DNA of 43,165 bases from Pseudomonadota bacterium (GCA_023424095.1 JAFAEG010000001.1:1-43165), one strand, 5' to 3'. Shown: positions 6,878 to 15,820, numbered from the stretch's first letter. Translations and numbers: made by a program. The notes: generated from the sequence alone by a model not told the origin.

Positions 6878-8140
6878 ATGCGCCGTGTTGTCGTAACCGG
6901 ACTTGGCCTGGTCACCCCGTTGGGCGGAGACGTCGAGACGAGCTGGCGCAACATCCTTGCCTCGAAAAGCGGGGCGGGAACGATCACCAAGTTCGATGCG
7001 TCGGACCAGAAGTGCACGATCGCCTGCGAAGTGAAGCCGGCCGATCACGAATATGGCTTCGATCCGGGCAAGCGCGTCGATCACAAGATCCAGCGCCAGG
7101 TCGATCCGTTCATCATCTATGGCATCGACGCGGCCGGGCAGGCGATCGAGGATGCCGGCCTGACCGAGATGGACGAAGCGACGCGGCTGCGCGCCGGCGT
7201 GTCGATCGGTTCCGGCATTGGCGGCCTTCCGGGCATCGAGAGCGAGAGCCTGTTGCTGGCCGAAAAGGGGCCGGGCCGGGTCTCGCCGCACTTCGTGCAC
7301 GGGCGGCTGATCAACCTGATTTCGGGCCAGGTCTCGATCAAATATGGCTTGATGGGCCCCAATCATGCGGTCGTCACGGCCTGCTCGACCGGCGCGCACT
7401 CGATCGGCGACGCGGCGCGGATGATCCGCGATGACGATGCCGACATCATGCTGGCGGGCGGCGCGGAAGCGACGATCTGCCCGATCGGCGTGGCCGGCTT
7501 CGCGCAGGCGCGGGCGCTGAACATGACCTATAATGACCGGCCGGAGCAGGCGAGCCGGCCCTATGACAAGGATCGCGACGGCTTCGTGATGGGCGAAGGC
7601 GCGGGCGTGGTGGTGCTCGAGGAATATGAGCATGCCAAGGCGCGCGGTGCGAAAATCTATGCCGAGGTGGTGGGCTATGGCCTGTCCGGCGACGCGCACC
7701 ACGTTACCGCGCCCCATCCGGAAGGCTCGGGCGCTTACCGGGCGATGCAGATGGCGCTGAAGAAGGCCGGCATGCAGCCGTCCGACATCGATTACATCAA
7801 CGCCCACGGCACCTCGACCATGGCCGACACGATCGAACTGGGCGCGGTGCGCAGCCTGTTCGGCAACGCGATCGGCAATGTCTCGATGAGCTCGACCAAG
7901 TCGGCGATCGGCCATCTGCTTGGCGGCGCCGGGGCGGTTGAGGCGATCTTCTGCATCCTGGCGATCCGCGACCAGATCGTGCCGCCGACGCTCAATCTCG
8001 ACAATCCGGACGAGGGCACGGAGGGCGTCGATCTGGTGCCGCATGTCGCCAAGCAGCGTGAGGTGAAGGCGGTGCTGAACAATTCGTTCGGCTTCGGCGG
8101 CACCAATGCGAGCCTCGTGATGAAGGCAGTGGACCAATAA
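6878..8140 (+). CDS. fabF: 3-oxoacyl-ACP synthase II (FabF)
   Basis: Condenses malonyl-ACP with acyl-ACP, the elongation step. 420 residues. The Cys-His-His triad is Cys169 (VTACSTGAHS), His310 (NAHGTSTMADTIEL) and His346 (KSAIGHLLGGAGAVE). The start at 6878 (MRRVVVTGLGLVTPLGG) is chosen over an in-frame codon at 6848 because GGAG at 6867-6870 fits it and the family begins here. It is the last biosynthetic gene of the fab cluster and is followed after 22 bp by mltG. Confidence 0.98.
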   Translation: MRRVVVTGLGLVTPLGGDVETSWRNILASKSGAGTITKFDASDQKCTIACEVKPADHEYGFDPGKRVDHKIQRQVDPFIIYGIDAAGQAIEDAGLTEMDEATRLRAGVSIGSGIGGLPGIESESLLLAEKGPGRVSPHFVHGRLINLISGQVSIKYGLMGPNHAVVTACSTGAHSIGDAARMIRDDDADIMLAGGAEATICPIGVAGFAQARALNMTYNDRPEQASRPYDKDRDGFVMGEGAGVVVLEEYEHAKARGAKIYAEVVGYGLSGDAHHVTAPHPEGSGAYRAMQMALKKAGMQPSDIDYINAHGTSTMADTIELGAVRSLFGNAIGNVSMSSTKSAIGHLLGGAGAVEAIFCILAIRDQIVPPTLNLDNPDEGTEGVDLVPHVAKQREVKAVLNNSFGFGGTNASLVMKAVDQ

Positions 8141-8162
8141 GCGGCGGAAACGTTGTCCGCCC

Positions 8163-9200
8163 GTGACTGAAATCCCCGAAGCTCCATCCGCTACGCCGGC
8201 ACCGCGACCGGCCACGCGCCTCGCCAAATGGCGCTGGCCGATCATTGGCGGGGCGGTGGCCGTGTTCGCCATCGCCCTTGTCCTGTTCTTGAGTCCCTGG
8301 TTCGCGCGTGAGCGGCCGGAGGGCGCTCAGCCGGTCGCAGTCAGCATCGAGCCGGGCGACACGCTCACGCGGGCTGCGGAGCGGCTGGAGGAAGCGGGCG
8401 TGATCTCCTCGGCGGGCCGCTTCACCTTGCTGGCGAAATTGCTCGGCGGCGGGGCGGCGATCCGCGCCGGGGATTATGAATTCTATCCGCAAGAAGGCTG
8501 GTCGCAGCATCTGGCGACGCTGGAAGAGGGGCGGACGGTTCGCCGCGCGGTGACCATTCCCGAAGGCCTGCCGTCGGTGCTGGTGCACGAGCGGCTGATG
8601 GCGGCGGAGGAACTGACCGGCGAGGTCGCGGTGCCGGAGGAAGGGACCGTGCTGCCGGCCAGCTGGGATTATCGGCGTGGCGAGAGCCGGGCCGCGGTGC
8701 TGGCGCGGATGCAGCAGGGCATGAACGTCGAGCTGGAGCGGCTCTGGGCGGCACGCAGCGCGAATGCGCCGGTGTCGAGCCCGCGCGAGGCGATCATCCT
8801 CGCCTCGATCGTCGAGAAGGAAACGGCCAAGCCCGAGGAACGGCGCCGGGTAGCGGGCGTCTACGCCAATCGCCTGCGCATCGGCATGCCGCTGCAGGCC
8901 GACCCGACCGTCATCTATCCGGTGACGCGCGGGCGGCCTTTGGGGCGGCGCATCCTGCGTTCGGAGCTGAACGACCGGTCGAACACCTACAACACCTATG
9001 CGCGGCGCGGTCTGCCGTCAGGGCCGATCGCCAATCCGGGCCGCGAGAGCATCGCCGCCGCGCTCGATCCCGAGCAGCATGATTTCCTCTATTTCGTCGC
9101 CGACGGCACGGGCGGGCATGCGTTTGCGCGGACGCTTGAGGAGCATAATGCCAACGTCGAGCGCTGGTATGCGATCCTGCGGGAGCGGGGGGAGCGCTAG
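8163..9200 (+). CDS. mltG: Endolytic murein transglycosylase (MltG)
   Basis: Inner-membrane lytic transglycosylase that cleaves nascent glycan strands and helps set glycan length. 345 residues from a GTG start: a cytoplasmic Pro-rich N-terminus, one membrane segment (about 27-45), a LysM-like region, then the YceG domain. The catalytic Glu218 lies in ASIVEKETAKPEERRRVAGV, and the LQADPTVIYP and SNTYNTYARRGLPSGPIANPG blocks are typical. The fabF-mltG order is common in proteobacteria, and the 22-bp gap suggests co-transcription. Convergent with the NlpC/P60-like gene. Confidence 0.95.
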   Translation: MTEIPEAPSATPAPRPATRLAKWRWPIIGGAVAVFAIALVLFLSPWFARERPEGAQPVAVSIEPGDTLTRAAERLEEAGVISSAGRFTLLAKLLGGGAAIRAGDYEFYPQEGWSQHLATLEEGRTVRRAVTIPEGLPSVLVHERLMAAEELTGEVAVPEEGTVLPASWDYRRGESRAAVLARMQQGMNVELERLWAARSANAPVSSPREAIILASIVEKETAKPEERRRVAGVYANRLRIGMPLQADPTVIYPVTRGRPLGRRILRSELNDRSNTYNTYARRGLPSGPIANPGRESIAAALDPEQHDFLYFVADGTGGHAFARTLEEHNANVERWYAILRERGER

Positions 9201-9203
9201 GCC

Positions 9204-10133
9204 CTAGATTGCGGCGCGGCGCCGGACGCTGTCGCCGCGCGCTTCGACGACCGCGGCGGGTTCGACCGTGACCCTGCCCGCATCCTTGCTGGCGTGGATC
9301 AGCATCAGATCGTCGATCATGATGCCGCCTTCATCGCCCGCGATGACGATGTCGCCGCGGCGGAGCTTGCCTTCGACCGGCTCGCCGATTTCGCGCTGCT
9401 GGTCGAGGTCGCGGGGGACGCTGACGCCGCACATGCCAAGGGCCAGCTGGATCAGGCCGGCAGCATCGACGCCGTGATGGCTGCGGCCGCCCGCCAGATA
9501 CGGCGCATGCTTCAGCCGCATGGCGATTGCAGCGGGGTCGTTCTCGGGCTCGGCGAGGGCGCGGACGTGGCTCATCGGCACGCAGCCGATCTCGCTCATC
9601 AGGCAGGCGCCTTCTTCATGGCCGGTCAGCAGCGCACCCATCGGCATGATTGCCAGCGTCGTCGCGCCGATGCTGCCGTCGGCGCAGATCGGCGCCTTGG
9701 CCTCGCAGACGATGTGGGTGGCGATGATCGGCGCGATCAGCTCGATCGCCTCGACATAGCCGACGCGGTGATCGGCGGTGGAATAGCCCCAGGCCCAGGG
9801 GCCGGTATATTCGACCACCGCAAAGCCTTCGCCAGGGAGCAGTTCGGAGACCGCCTCGCCCTCGGCTTCCGGGCCTGACCAGACGAAGGTGGCGCGCGAC
9901 CCGCAGGCGCGGAGCAGGGGCTTGGCGTAATGGGACGAGATGACACGCCCAGCCAAGGCGACGTCGGCAATGTCGCGGCGATAGGCGTGGACGCGCGGGT
10001 CCAGGTTCAGCGACGGGCCGGCGAGACCGAAGGCGCGGCCGCCTTCATTAGTGCTGGAGGACGAAGCCCCGCTCGCCTTGCCGTTGCTGGCGGGCGTTTC
10101 CGTCTTGGTCGAGATTGCGCTGGAATCCGTCAA
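9204..10133 (-). CDS. NlpC/P60-fold protein lacking the catalytic cysteine
   Basis: 309 residues. After a low-complexity Ser/Thr N-terminus (1-35) come an SH3-like region (about 55-175) and an NlpC/P60 domain (about 205-300). Active family members are cell-wall cysteine peptidases with D-C-S-G-L-[IV]-Q; here it reads VDAAGLIQ, with Ala224 in place of Cys, and the preceding W-G-G-R is AGGR. The GCT codon needs two changes to become TGT or TGC, so a single read error does not explain it. His in LMLIHASKDAGR is kept. Probably a binding or regulatory pseudoenzyme. The TTG start has CAGGA upstream and lies 86 nt inside the marR-like gene; no ATG, GTG or TTG starts the conserved part closer. No signal peptide is seen. 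Confidence 0.85.
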   Translation of the reverse strand: MTDSSAISTKTETPASNGKASGASSSSTNEGGRAFGLAGPSLNLDPRVHAYRRDIADVALAGRVISSHYAKPLLRACGSRATFVWSGPEAEGEAVSELLPGEGFAVVEYTGPWAWGYSTADHRVGYVEAIELIAPIIATHIVCEAKAPICADGSIGATTLAIMPMGALLTGHEEGACLMSEIGCVPMSHVRALAEPENDPAAIAMRLKHAPYLAGGRSHHGVDAAGLIQLALGMCGVSVPRDLDQQREIGEPVEGKLRRGDIVIAGDEGGIMIDDLMLIHASKDAGRVTVEPAAVVEARGDSVRRRAAI

Positions 10134-10416
10134 GAAAGTCCTGCCCGGTGGAGGTTTTGGCGATGAACACGTTGCGGCGATCGGTTTCGTCGCGCACGCG
10201 GCGCAGATAGCCGAGCGACCCCAGAGTATTCAAGGCGCGAGTGATGACAGGCTTGGACACGCCGAGCACATTGGCGAGGCCGCGAACGGTGTGCGGGCCG
10301 GGCGTTTCGTGGACGAGCAGCATGATCGCCATCTGGCGATTGGTGAGGTCCGGCTGGCCGGAGCGCACATAAGCGATCAGGGCACTCATCCAGCTGGTAA
10401 GGGATTGGTTTGACAC
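10048..10416 (-). CDS. MarR-type winged-helix regulator
   Basis: 122 residues from a GTG start. The winged-helix fold is visible as LTNRQMAIMLLVHETPGPHTVRGLANVL followed by the recognition helix VSKPVITRALNTLGSLGYL and the wing RRVRDETDRRNVFI. Probably a DNA-binding repressor or activator with an unknown ligand. The last ~28 codons overlap the start of the downstream NlpC/P60-like gene in another frame, so the two are likely translationally linked. An M17 aminopeptidase gene lies upstream on the same strand. Confidence 0.85.
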   Translation of the reverse strand: MSNQSLTSWMSALIAYVRSGQPDLTNRQMAIMLLVHETPGPHTVRGLANVLGVSKPVITRALNTLGSLGYLRRVRDETDRRNVFIAKTSTGQDFLDGFQRNLDQDGNARQQRQGERGFVLQH

Positions 10417-10491
10417 TTGAAGCTCTCTGGCGCGGGGTGACTCTGGTTAGAAACCGCCCAGAACCCGTTTCGTTGCCAAACCGATCGCATT

Positions 10492-11889
10492 TCACGTGTC
10501 GCGCGGCGGATAACGTCCCGCCAGCATGGTCCAGACCGCGCGCAAGCCCACCGCGTCGCCGCCTTTTGGCCGGCCCGGCTTGGCGCTCGCCCGCCAGGCG
10601 AAGGTGTCGAGATGCGCCCAGGGCAGGCCCGCCGGAACGAATTTCTGAAGGAACAGAGCGGCGGTGATGGTGCCGGCGAACGGCGTGTCACCGGCATTGG
10701 CGAAATCGGCGATGTCGGACGCGAAGAATTCTTCGTAGGGCTTCCACAGCGGCAGCAGCCACAACGGGTCGGAGACCTTCGTGCCGGCGGCGATCAGATC
10801 GGTCGCCAGGCTGTCGTCATTGGCGAACAGGGCCGGAAGATCGGGTCCGAGCGCGACACGGGCGGCGCCGGTGAGCGTCGCGAAATCGAGGATCAGTTCG
10901 GGCTTGTGTTCGCCCGCGCGGGTGAGGGCGTCGCCAAGGATCAGGCGGCCTTCGGCGTCGGTATTGCCGATCTCGACCGTGAGGCCAGCGCGGCTCTTCA
11001 GCACGTCGCCGGGGCGGAAGGCTTCGGCGCTGACCGCATTCTCGACCGCCGGAATGAGCAGCTGCAGCCGCACCGGCAGGCGATTGGCCATAATCAAATG
11101 GGCCAGCGCCAAAGCGTGGGCAGCGCCGCCCATATCCTTCTTCATCAGCCGCATGCCGGCCGCGGGCTTGAGGTCGAGGCCGCCCGAATCGAAGCAGACG
11201 CCCTTGCCGACGATGGCGATGACGGGATCGGTGGCGCGGCCCCATTCCAGCTCGATCAGGCGGGGCGCGCGCGCCGGCATGGCGGCGGCGCCGACGGCGT
11301 GGACCATCGGATAGCCCTTGGCCAGCGCTTCGCCTTTCACGACGCTGAGCTTCGCGTCATGGTCTGACGCGAGCTTGGCGGCGGCGTCGGCCAGTTCGGC
11401 CGGGCCGAGATCGCCGGCCGGGAGATTGATCAGGTCGCGGGCGAGGAAGGTCGCTTCGGCGAGGCGCACAAGCTCCTCGATCCGGGCGGGTTCGGCGGTG
11501 AGCAGGATGCGCGGGCCCTTGGTCTTGGGCTCCTTCTTGAAGCGATCGAAGGCATATTGGCCGAGCAGCCAGCCCAGAGCGGCGGTGCCGGGCGCGCCTT
11601 CGGCGAGGCGATAGCTGCCTTCGGGGAGCGCTTCGGCGGCCTTGGCGAGGCAAAATTCGGACAGGCTCGCGGCGTCGGCGACGCCCAGCACCGCCGACCA
11701 ATCCTCTTTCTCGCCGGGCAAGATGGCGAGCTGAAAGCCTTCGCCCTTGAAGCCCTGCGCCTTCACCGCCGAGCGCACCCGGCCGGGCTGGCCCTTCAGC
11801 CAGGCGTCGAAGCCCTTTTTGTCGGTCAGATGGAGCGCGGTGGCGGGCTGGCCGCGATCGGGCAGGAGCAGGTCGGCAGGACGGGTCAT
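10492..11889 (-). CDS. M17 leucyl aminopeptidase family protein
   Basis: Cytosolic dizinc aminopeptidase removing N-terminal residues from peptides. 465 residues. The metal-binding core is clear: KGVCFDSGGLDLKPAAGM (Lys, Asp), KKDMGGAA (Asp) and the family signature NTDAEGRLILGDAL (Asp, Glu). The variable N-terminal domain covers about the first 165 residues. Family members can also moonlight as DNA-binding proteins, which cannot be judged here. It is upstream of the MarR-like and NlpC/P60-like genes on the same strand, 75 bp from the former. Confidence 0.95.
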   Translation of the reverse strand: MTRPADLLLPDRGQPATALHLTDKKGFDAWLKGQPGRVRSAVKAQGFKGEGFQLAILPGEKEDWSAVLGVADAASLSEFCLAKAAEALPEGSYRLAEGAPGTAALGWLLGQYAFDRFKKEPKTKGPRILLTAEPARIEELVRLAEATFLARDLINLPAGDLGPAELADAAAKLASDHDAKLSVVKGEALAKGYPMVHAVGAAAMPARAPRLIELEWGRATDPVIAIVGKGVCFDSGGLDLKPAAGMRLMKKDMGGAAHALALAHLIMANRLPVRLQLLIPAVENAVSAEAFRPGDVLKSRAGLTVEIGNTDAEGRLILGDALTRAGEHKPELILDFATLTGAARVALGPDLPALFANDDSLATDLIAAGTKVSDPLWLLPLWKPYEEFFASDIADFANAGDTPFAGTITAALFLQKFVPAGLPWAHLDTFAWRASAKPGRPKGGDAVGLRAVWTMLAGRYPPRDT

Positions 11890-12095
11890 GGACGGGCCTT
11901 AGCGGAAGGTTCGAGCGGGCTCAAAACGGCGGGCGGAAGGTTCCGAAGGTGCTGAAGGTTCACACCCCCTGGGAAGAAAAACCAAGGGAACTTTCGGGAC
12001 GGGCGTGCGGGCATCGAACGGGCTGCTGCAAGAGGAAGGTTTGCGACCGGCATGGGTTGGATATGGGCGCTCTGGTGCCAGTAGGAAAGCTGGTG

Positions 12096-12179
12096 TCGTC
12101 ACCCGGACTTGATCCGGGGCCTGCCTTCTTCGCGCCCCGCTCAAAGAAGGCGGGTGCCGGGTCTAGCCCGGCATGACGG
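12096..12179 (+). repeat. REP-type double hairpin, copy 1
   Basis: Two arms: a CCCGGA-CTTGA-TCCGGG hairpin and a TGCCGGG/CCCGGCA hairpin near the right end, joined by a spacer with GAAG/CTTC-rich ends. The whole unit is nearly the reverse complement of 26417-26501. The rest of the gap 11890-12095 shows no gene or recognisable site. Confidence 0.85.
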
Positions 12180-12185
12180 TGAGGG

Positions 12186-13286
12186 TCAGAGGCGCAGGAA
12201 GATGCCGCGCCGGTGCAGTGGTAGCAGCAGGGCTGCGACGATCAGCAGTACCGCCAGGGCGTAGAGGAAGGAGGTGAGGAAGGGCGCGGCGATCAGGCCG
12301 TCGATCGCTTCGAAGGCTGCCGTCTGGAAGCCCGATCTGATCCCCGCCAGGCCGATCAGCAGGGAGACGACATAGGCCAGGATGGCGTTCATGCCGAACA
12401 GGTCGAACGGCTTCAGCAGGCGGCGGAGGGCGATGCTTCGGACCGCGACGATGCAGGCGGCGAACAGCAAGGCGCTGAGGCCCGAGGTGAGCAGGACATA
12501 GCTGCTGGTCCAGATGCGCTTGTTGATCGGTTCGACGGGCGAGAGCGCGAGGCCGAGGAGGACCAAAGCGACGCCGCCGAGGGCGATCCACAAGGTCGCG
12601 CGCTCGGGTGCGCGCTGCCAGGCGAAAGCGGCGAGCAGTCCGAACAGGACGTTGGCGGTGGCGGGGAGGGTGCCGAGCAGGCCTTCGGGGTCATAGACGA
12701 TATTGCCGGCGGCATCGCGCCCAGCGCGCCACATATGGTTGGTGCCGACCGTGACGCGGTCGACCCAGCCGGCAACATTGCCCTCCGGCGTGTAATCGCC
12801 GCCCAAAGCCATCACGGCCGAATAGCCGCCGAGCAGGACGAGGATGCAGAGCAGGATGGCGGTGAGGTTGAGGTTCGCCTTGCCGTCCGCTTCGCGGCGC
12901 GCGGTGAGGATGACGAAGGTCGCAGCGAGCCCGAAGCACAGGCCGAGCCGGGGAAGGACGCCGAAGACGCGGAACATTTCGATGCTCGGTCGCGCCAGCA
13001 TCTGCCAGGCCCAGCCGATCGCGATCAAGGCGAAGACCCGCCAGGCGATGCGCCGCCAGAGCGCCGTGTCGATATTGCGCGGGAAAGAGAGGCCGAGCGC
13101 CACGCCCATCGCGCAGAGGAAGGCGGGGAAGACGAGGTCGGCGGGAGTGAAGCCGTGCCATTCGGCATGGCCGAGCGGCCACCAGATATGCTGCCCCGAG
13201 CCCGGCGTGTTGACCAGGATCATCGCCGCGACGGTGAGGCCGCGGAAGGTATCCAGGGCGGCCAGGCGGGGGCGGGGCGGCTGCAA
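12186..13286 (-). CDS. HGSNAT-like (DUF5009/COG4299) multipass acyltransferase
   Basis: 366 residues with about 10 hydrophobic segments. The N-terminal signature RLAALDTFRGLTVAAMILVN, then HAEWHGFTPADLVFPAFLCAMG, matches bacterial relatives of heparan-alpha-glucosaminide N-acetyltransferase. Family members are proposed to pass acetyl groups from cytosolic acetyl-CoA to a sugar or amino sugar across the inner membrane; the acceptor here is unknown. It starts 5 bp after the M28 peptidase stop on the same strand, so the two form an operon. Confidence 0.88.
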   Translation of the reverse strand: MQPPRPRLAALDTFRGLTVAAMILVNTPGSGQHIWWPLGHAEWHGFTPADLVFPAFLCAMGVALGLSFPRNIDTALWRRIAWRVFALIAIGWAWQMLARPSIEMFRVFGVLPRLGLCFGLAATFVILTARREADGKANLNLTAILLCILVLLGGYSAVMALGGDYTPEGNVAGWVDRVTVGTNHMWRAGRDAAGNIVYDPEGLLGTLPATANVLFGLLAAFAWQRAPERATLWIALGGVALVLLGLALSPVEPINKRIWTSSYVLLTSGLSALLFAACIVAVRSIALRRLLKPFDLFGMNAILAYVVSLLIGLAGIRSGFQTAAFEAIDGLIAAPFLTSFLYALAVLLIVAALLLPLHRRGIFLRL

Positions 13287-13291
13287 CGGCT

Positions 13292-14233
13292 TCAGCGCGG
13301 CCGCACGGGCCGGGCTTCGCGCCGGGCCCGGTCGAGCGTCGCCCCGTCCGCGTCGAGCCGGCGCAGGGCATCGAGCATGGTCGCGACGATGCCGGCGTAA
13401 CGGCGCGGATCGATCTTGTCCGCATCGTCGGTCGGCTCGTGATAATCGTCATGCTCGCCGGCGTGAAACAGCACGAACGGGATGCCGGCCAGGCCGAACG
13501 CGCCCTGATCAGAGCGCAAGGTCAGATCGTCTTCCAATTCCGCATCGGGTCGCAGCGAATCCCGGCCGAAGCGCAGCGGGATGGGCGAGGAGACTCCCGC
13601 CGCCTCGATCGCCGGACGAAGGGCCGGATAGAGGCGCGGGCCGCCCGCCCACAGCAATTCGCGGTCGCCGCGCGCGACCATATCCAAGTTGATGTTCAAC
13701 AGGATCGACGCGGCCGGGACGGGCGGCTGCTGCATGAAGACGCGCGCGCCGTAGAGGCCAAGCTCCTCCGCATCGAAGGCGACCAGCAGCACGCTGTGCT
13801 TGGGCGGCGTCTGTCGAAGCGCGGCGGCGAAGGCGAACAGGGCCGAAACGCCCGAGGCATTGTCGTCCGTGCCATTGTAGGTTCGCCCGCGCTCGACCCC
13901 GACATGGTCGTAATGGGCGCTGACGATGATGAATTTGTCGGGCCGATCGCTGCCCCGGATCACCGCCATGACATTCGTGCCCCGGCCGGTCGTGCGACGG
14001 TCGATCGGGTAGGTGAACGGGCCGCGGTGAGGCTGCAGGCCCAGTTCGGTGAAGCGCCGCTCGATATAATCGCGCGCGCGTTCGCCGCCCGGCGTGTTCG
14101 CGGCGCGCCCGGCCATGTCGTCGGCCGACAGGGCGCGAACGTCTTGCATCAGCATGTCGGCGTCGATCGCATCCTGAGCCGAAAGGCTCGCCGGCGCGAG
14201 GAAGAAGGCGAGGGCGAGGAGCAGGCGGCGCAT
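13292..14233 (-). CDS. Exported M28-family metallopeptidase
   Basis: Zinc aminopeptidase/carboxypeptidase-type exopeptidase, 313 residues, exported by a Sec signal (LLLALAFFLAPASLSAQ, residues 4-20). The co-catalytic zinc ligands are visible: HYDHVG, NGTDDNASG (Asp), DAEELG (Glu pair), NLDMV (Asp) and DYHEPTDDADKID (His). A periplasmic role in peptide breakdown is likely; the substrate is unknown. First gene of a two-gene operon with the HGSNAT-like membrane acyltransferase. Confidence 0.93.
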   Translation of the reverse strand: MRRLLLALAFFLAPASLSAQDAIDADMLMQDVRALSADDMAGRAANTPGGERARDYIERRFTELGLQPHRGPFTYPIDRRTTGRGTNVMAVIRGSDRPDKFIIVSAHYDHVGVERGRTYNGTDDNASGVSALFAFAAALRQTPPKHSVLLVAFDAEELGLYGARVFMQQPPVPAASILLNINLDMVARGDRELLWAGGPRLYPALRPAIEAAGVSSPIPLRFGRDSLRPDAELEDDLTLRSDQGAFGLAGIPFVLFHAGEHDDYHEPTDDADKIDPRRYAGIVATMLDALRRLDADGATLDRARREARPVRPR

Positions 14234-14291
14234 TGGGGGAGACTAGCAGGTGGTGGGACAAGCGATAGATGGGTCTGGCTGCACCAGTCTG

Positions 14292-14384
14292 CCGTCACCC
14301 TGAACTCGTTTCAGGGTCCATGGTCCGACCCACGCCAGGGAGCGCGTTTCGCTATGGATGCTGAAACAAGTTCAGCATGACGGT
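14292..14384 (+). repeat. REP-type double hairpin, second family
   Basis: Two inverted arms of about 30 bp. The left arm forms CCCTGAA-CTCGT-TTCAGGG; the right arm, read on the minus strand, forms TGCTGAA-CTTGT-TTCAGCA. The differing stem bases change on both sides of the stem, so pairing is kept. It lies between rimO and the M28 gene. Confidence 0.85.
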
Positions 14385-14403
14385 GCTTGGGGGTCGGTGG
14401 GGG

Positions 14404-15744
14404 TTAGACCGGAACGCCGAACAAATCGTGCTCGTCGGCATCCTCGATCGTCACCTTCACGATGTCGCCCTGCGTGAGATGGCCGGCGTCGCGGAGGAAG
14501 ACTGTGCCGTCGATTTCGGGGGCGTCGGCCTGCGAACGGGCGTTGGCACCGTCGCCGTCGACCTCGTCGATGATGACTTCCAGCGCGCGGCCGATCCTGG
14601 CCTGGAGCTTGGCGGCGCTGATTGCTGCGGTCTTCTCCATGATCCGGGCGTAGCGCTCTTCCTTGACCTCTTCCGGCACCGGGTCGGGGAGGGCGTTGGC
14701 CGAGGCGCCTTCGACCGGCTCGAAGCGGAAGGCACCGACGCGGTCCAATTGGGCTTCGTCGAGCCAGTCGAGGAGATATTCGAACTCGGCCTCGGTCTCG
14801 CCGGGGAAGCCGACGACGAAGGTCGAGCGAATGACGATGTCCGGGCAGATTTCGCGCCAGTTCTTCAGGCGCTCCAGCACCTTCGCCTCGTTGGCCGGGC
14901 GGCGCATGCGGCGCAGCACGTCGCGGCTGGCATGCTGGAAGGGGATGTCGAGATAAGGGAGGATCAGGCCCTCGGCCATCAGCGGGATGACCTGATCGAC
15001 ATGGGGATAGGGGTAGACGTAGTGGAGGCGCACCCAAGGGGCGATCTGGCCGAGCTCGCGGGCGAGATCGGTCATGTGGGGGATGACCTCGCGGGGCTCC
15101 CCGTCTTTAGGCCGCCAGACGCGCGGCTCCTTGCGGATGTCGACGCCGTAGGCCGAGGTGTCCTGGCTGATGACCAGCAATTCCTTCGTGCCCGCGGCGA
15201 CGAGCTTTTCGGCCTCGCGCAGGATCGCGTCGGGGCGGCGGCTGACGAGGTCGCCGCGCAGGGACGGGATGATGCAGAAGGCGCAGCGGTGGTTGCAGCC
15301 TTCGGAGATCTTCAAATAGCTATAGTGGCGCGGGGTGAGCTTCAGGCCGCTGTCCGGCACCAGGTTCAGGAAGGCATTGGGCGGCATCGGCGCCGCCTCG
15401 TGGACCGCGCCGACAACCTCTTCATATTGATGCGCGCCGGTGACGGCGAGGACGTTGGGGAAGCGGGCGCGAATCACCTCCGCCTCCTTGCCCATGCAGC
15501 CAGTGACGATGACGCGGCCATTCTCCGCGATCGCCTCGCCGATCGCCTCCAGGCTCTCCTCCTTGGCGGAATCGAGGAAGCCGCAGGTGTTGACCAGCAC
15601 CACGTCGGCGCCGGCATAATCGGCCGACATGGCATAGCCGTCGGAACGGAGCTTGGTCAGGATACGCTCGGAGTCGACCAGATTCTTGGGACAGCCGAGC
15701 GACACCATGCCCACCTTCGGGGTTTCAGGGAGTCGCGTTGCCAT
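14404..15744 (-). CDS. rimO: Ribosomal protein S12 methylthiotransferase (RimO)
   Basis: Radical-SAM enzyme that methylthiolates the conserved Asp of ribosomal protein S12. 446 residues. The N-terminal MTTase domain has VSLGCPKNLVDSE, NTCGF and TGCMGK cysteines for the auxiliary cluster. The radical-SAM CxxxCxxC is Cys150-Cys154-Cys157 (EGCNHRCAFC), and a TRAM domain lies at the C-terminus (DGTVFLRDAGHLTQGDIV). SxGCPKNxVD and the overall length favour RimO over MiaB. It appears to be transcribed alone, with a REP unit between it and the M28 gene. Confidence 0.96.
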   Translation of the reverse strand: MATRLPETPKVGMVSLGCPKNLVDSERILTKLRSDGYAMSADYAGADVVLVNTCGFLDSAKEESLEAIGEAIAENGRVIVTGCMGKEAEVIRARFPNVLAVTGAHQYEEVVGAVHEAAPMPPNAFLNLVPDSGLKLTPRHYSYLKISEGCNHRCAFCIIPSLRGDLVSRRPDAILREAEKLVAAGTKELLVISQDTSAYGVDIRKEPRVWRPKDGEPREVIPHMTDLARELGQIAPWVRLHYVYPYPHVDQVIPLMAEGLILPYLDIPFQHASRDVLRRMRRPANEAKVLERLKNWREICPDIVIRSTFVVGFPGETEAEFEYLLDWLDEAQLDRVGAFRFEPVEGASANALPDPVPEEVKEERYARIMEKTAAISAAKLQARIGRALEVIIDEVDGDGANARSQADAPEIDGTVFLRDAGHLTQGDIVKVTIEDADEHDLFGVPV

Positions 15745-15820
15745 GATTGCGGGCGCAGATAGGGACTGAAGGTGGCGAAAGCTAGGCGGCGAAGATCGCT
15801 TCGATATGACGGCATTGCGA

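Noticed and set aside
15745..15820. tRNA or small RNA gene in short gaps such as this one
   Set aside because: No cloverleaf, TPsiC-like sequence or hairpin with a U tract could be recognised here or elsewhere in the window.
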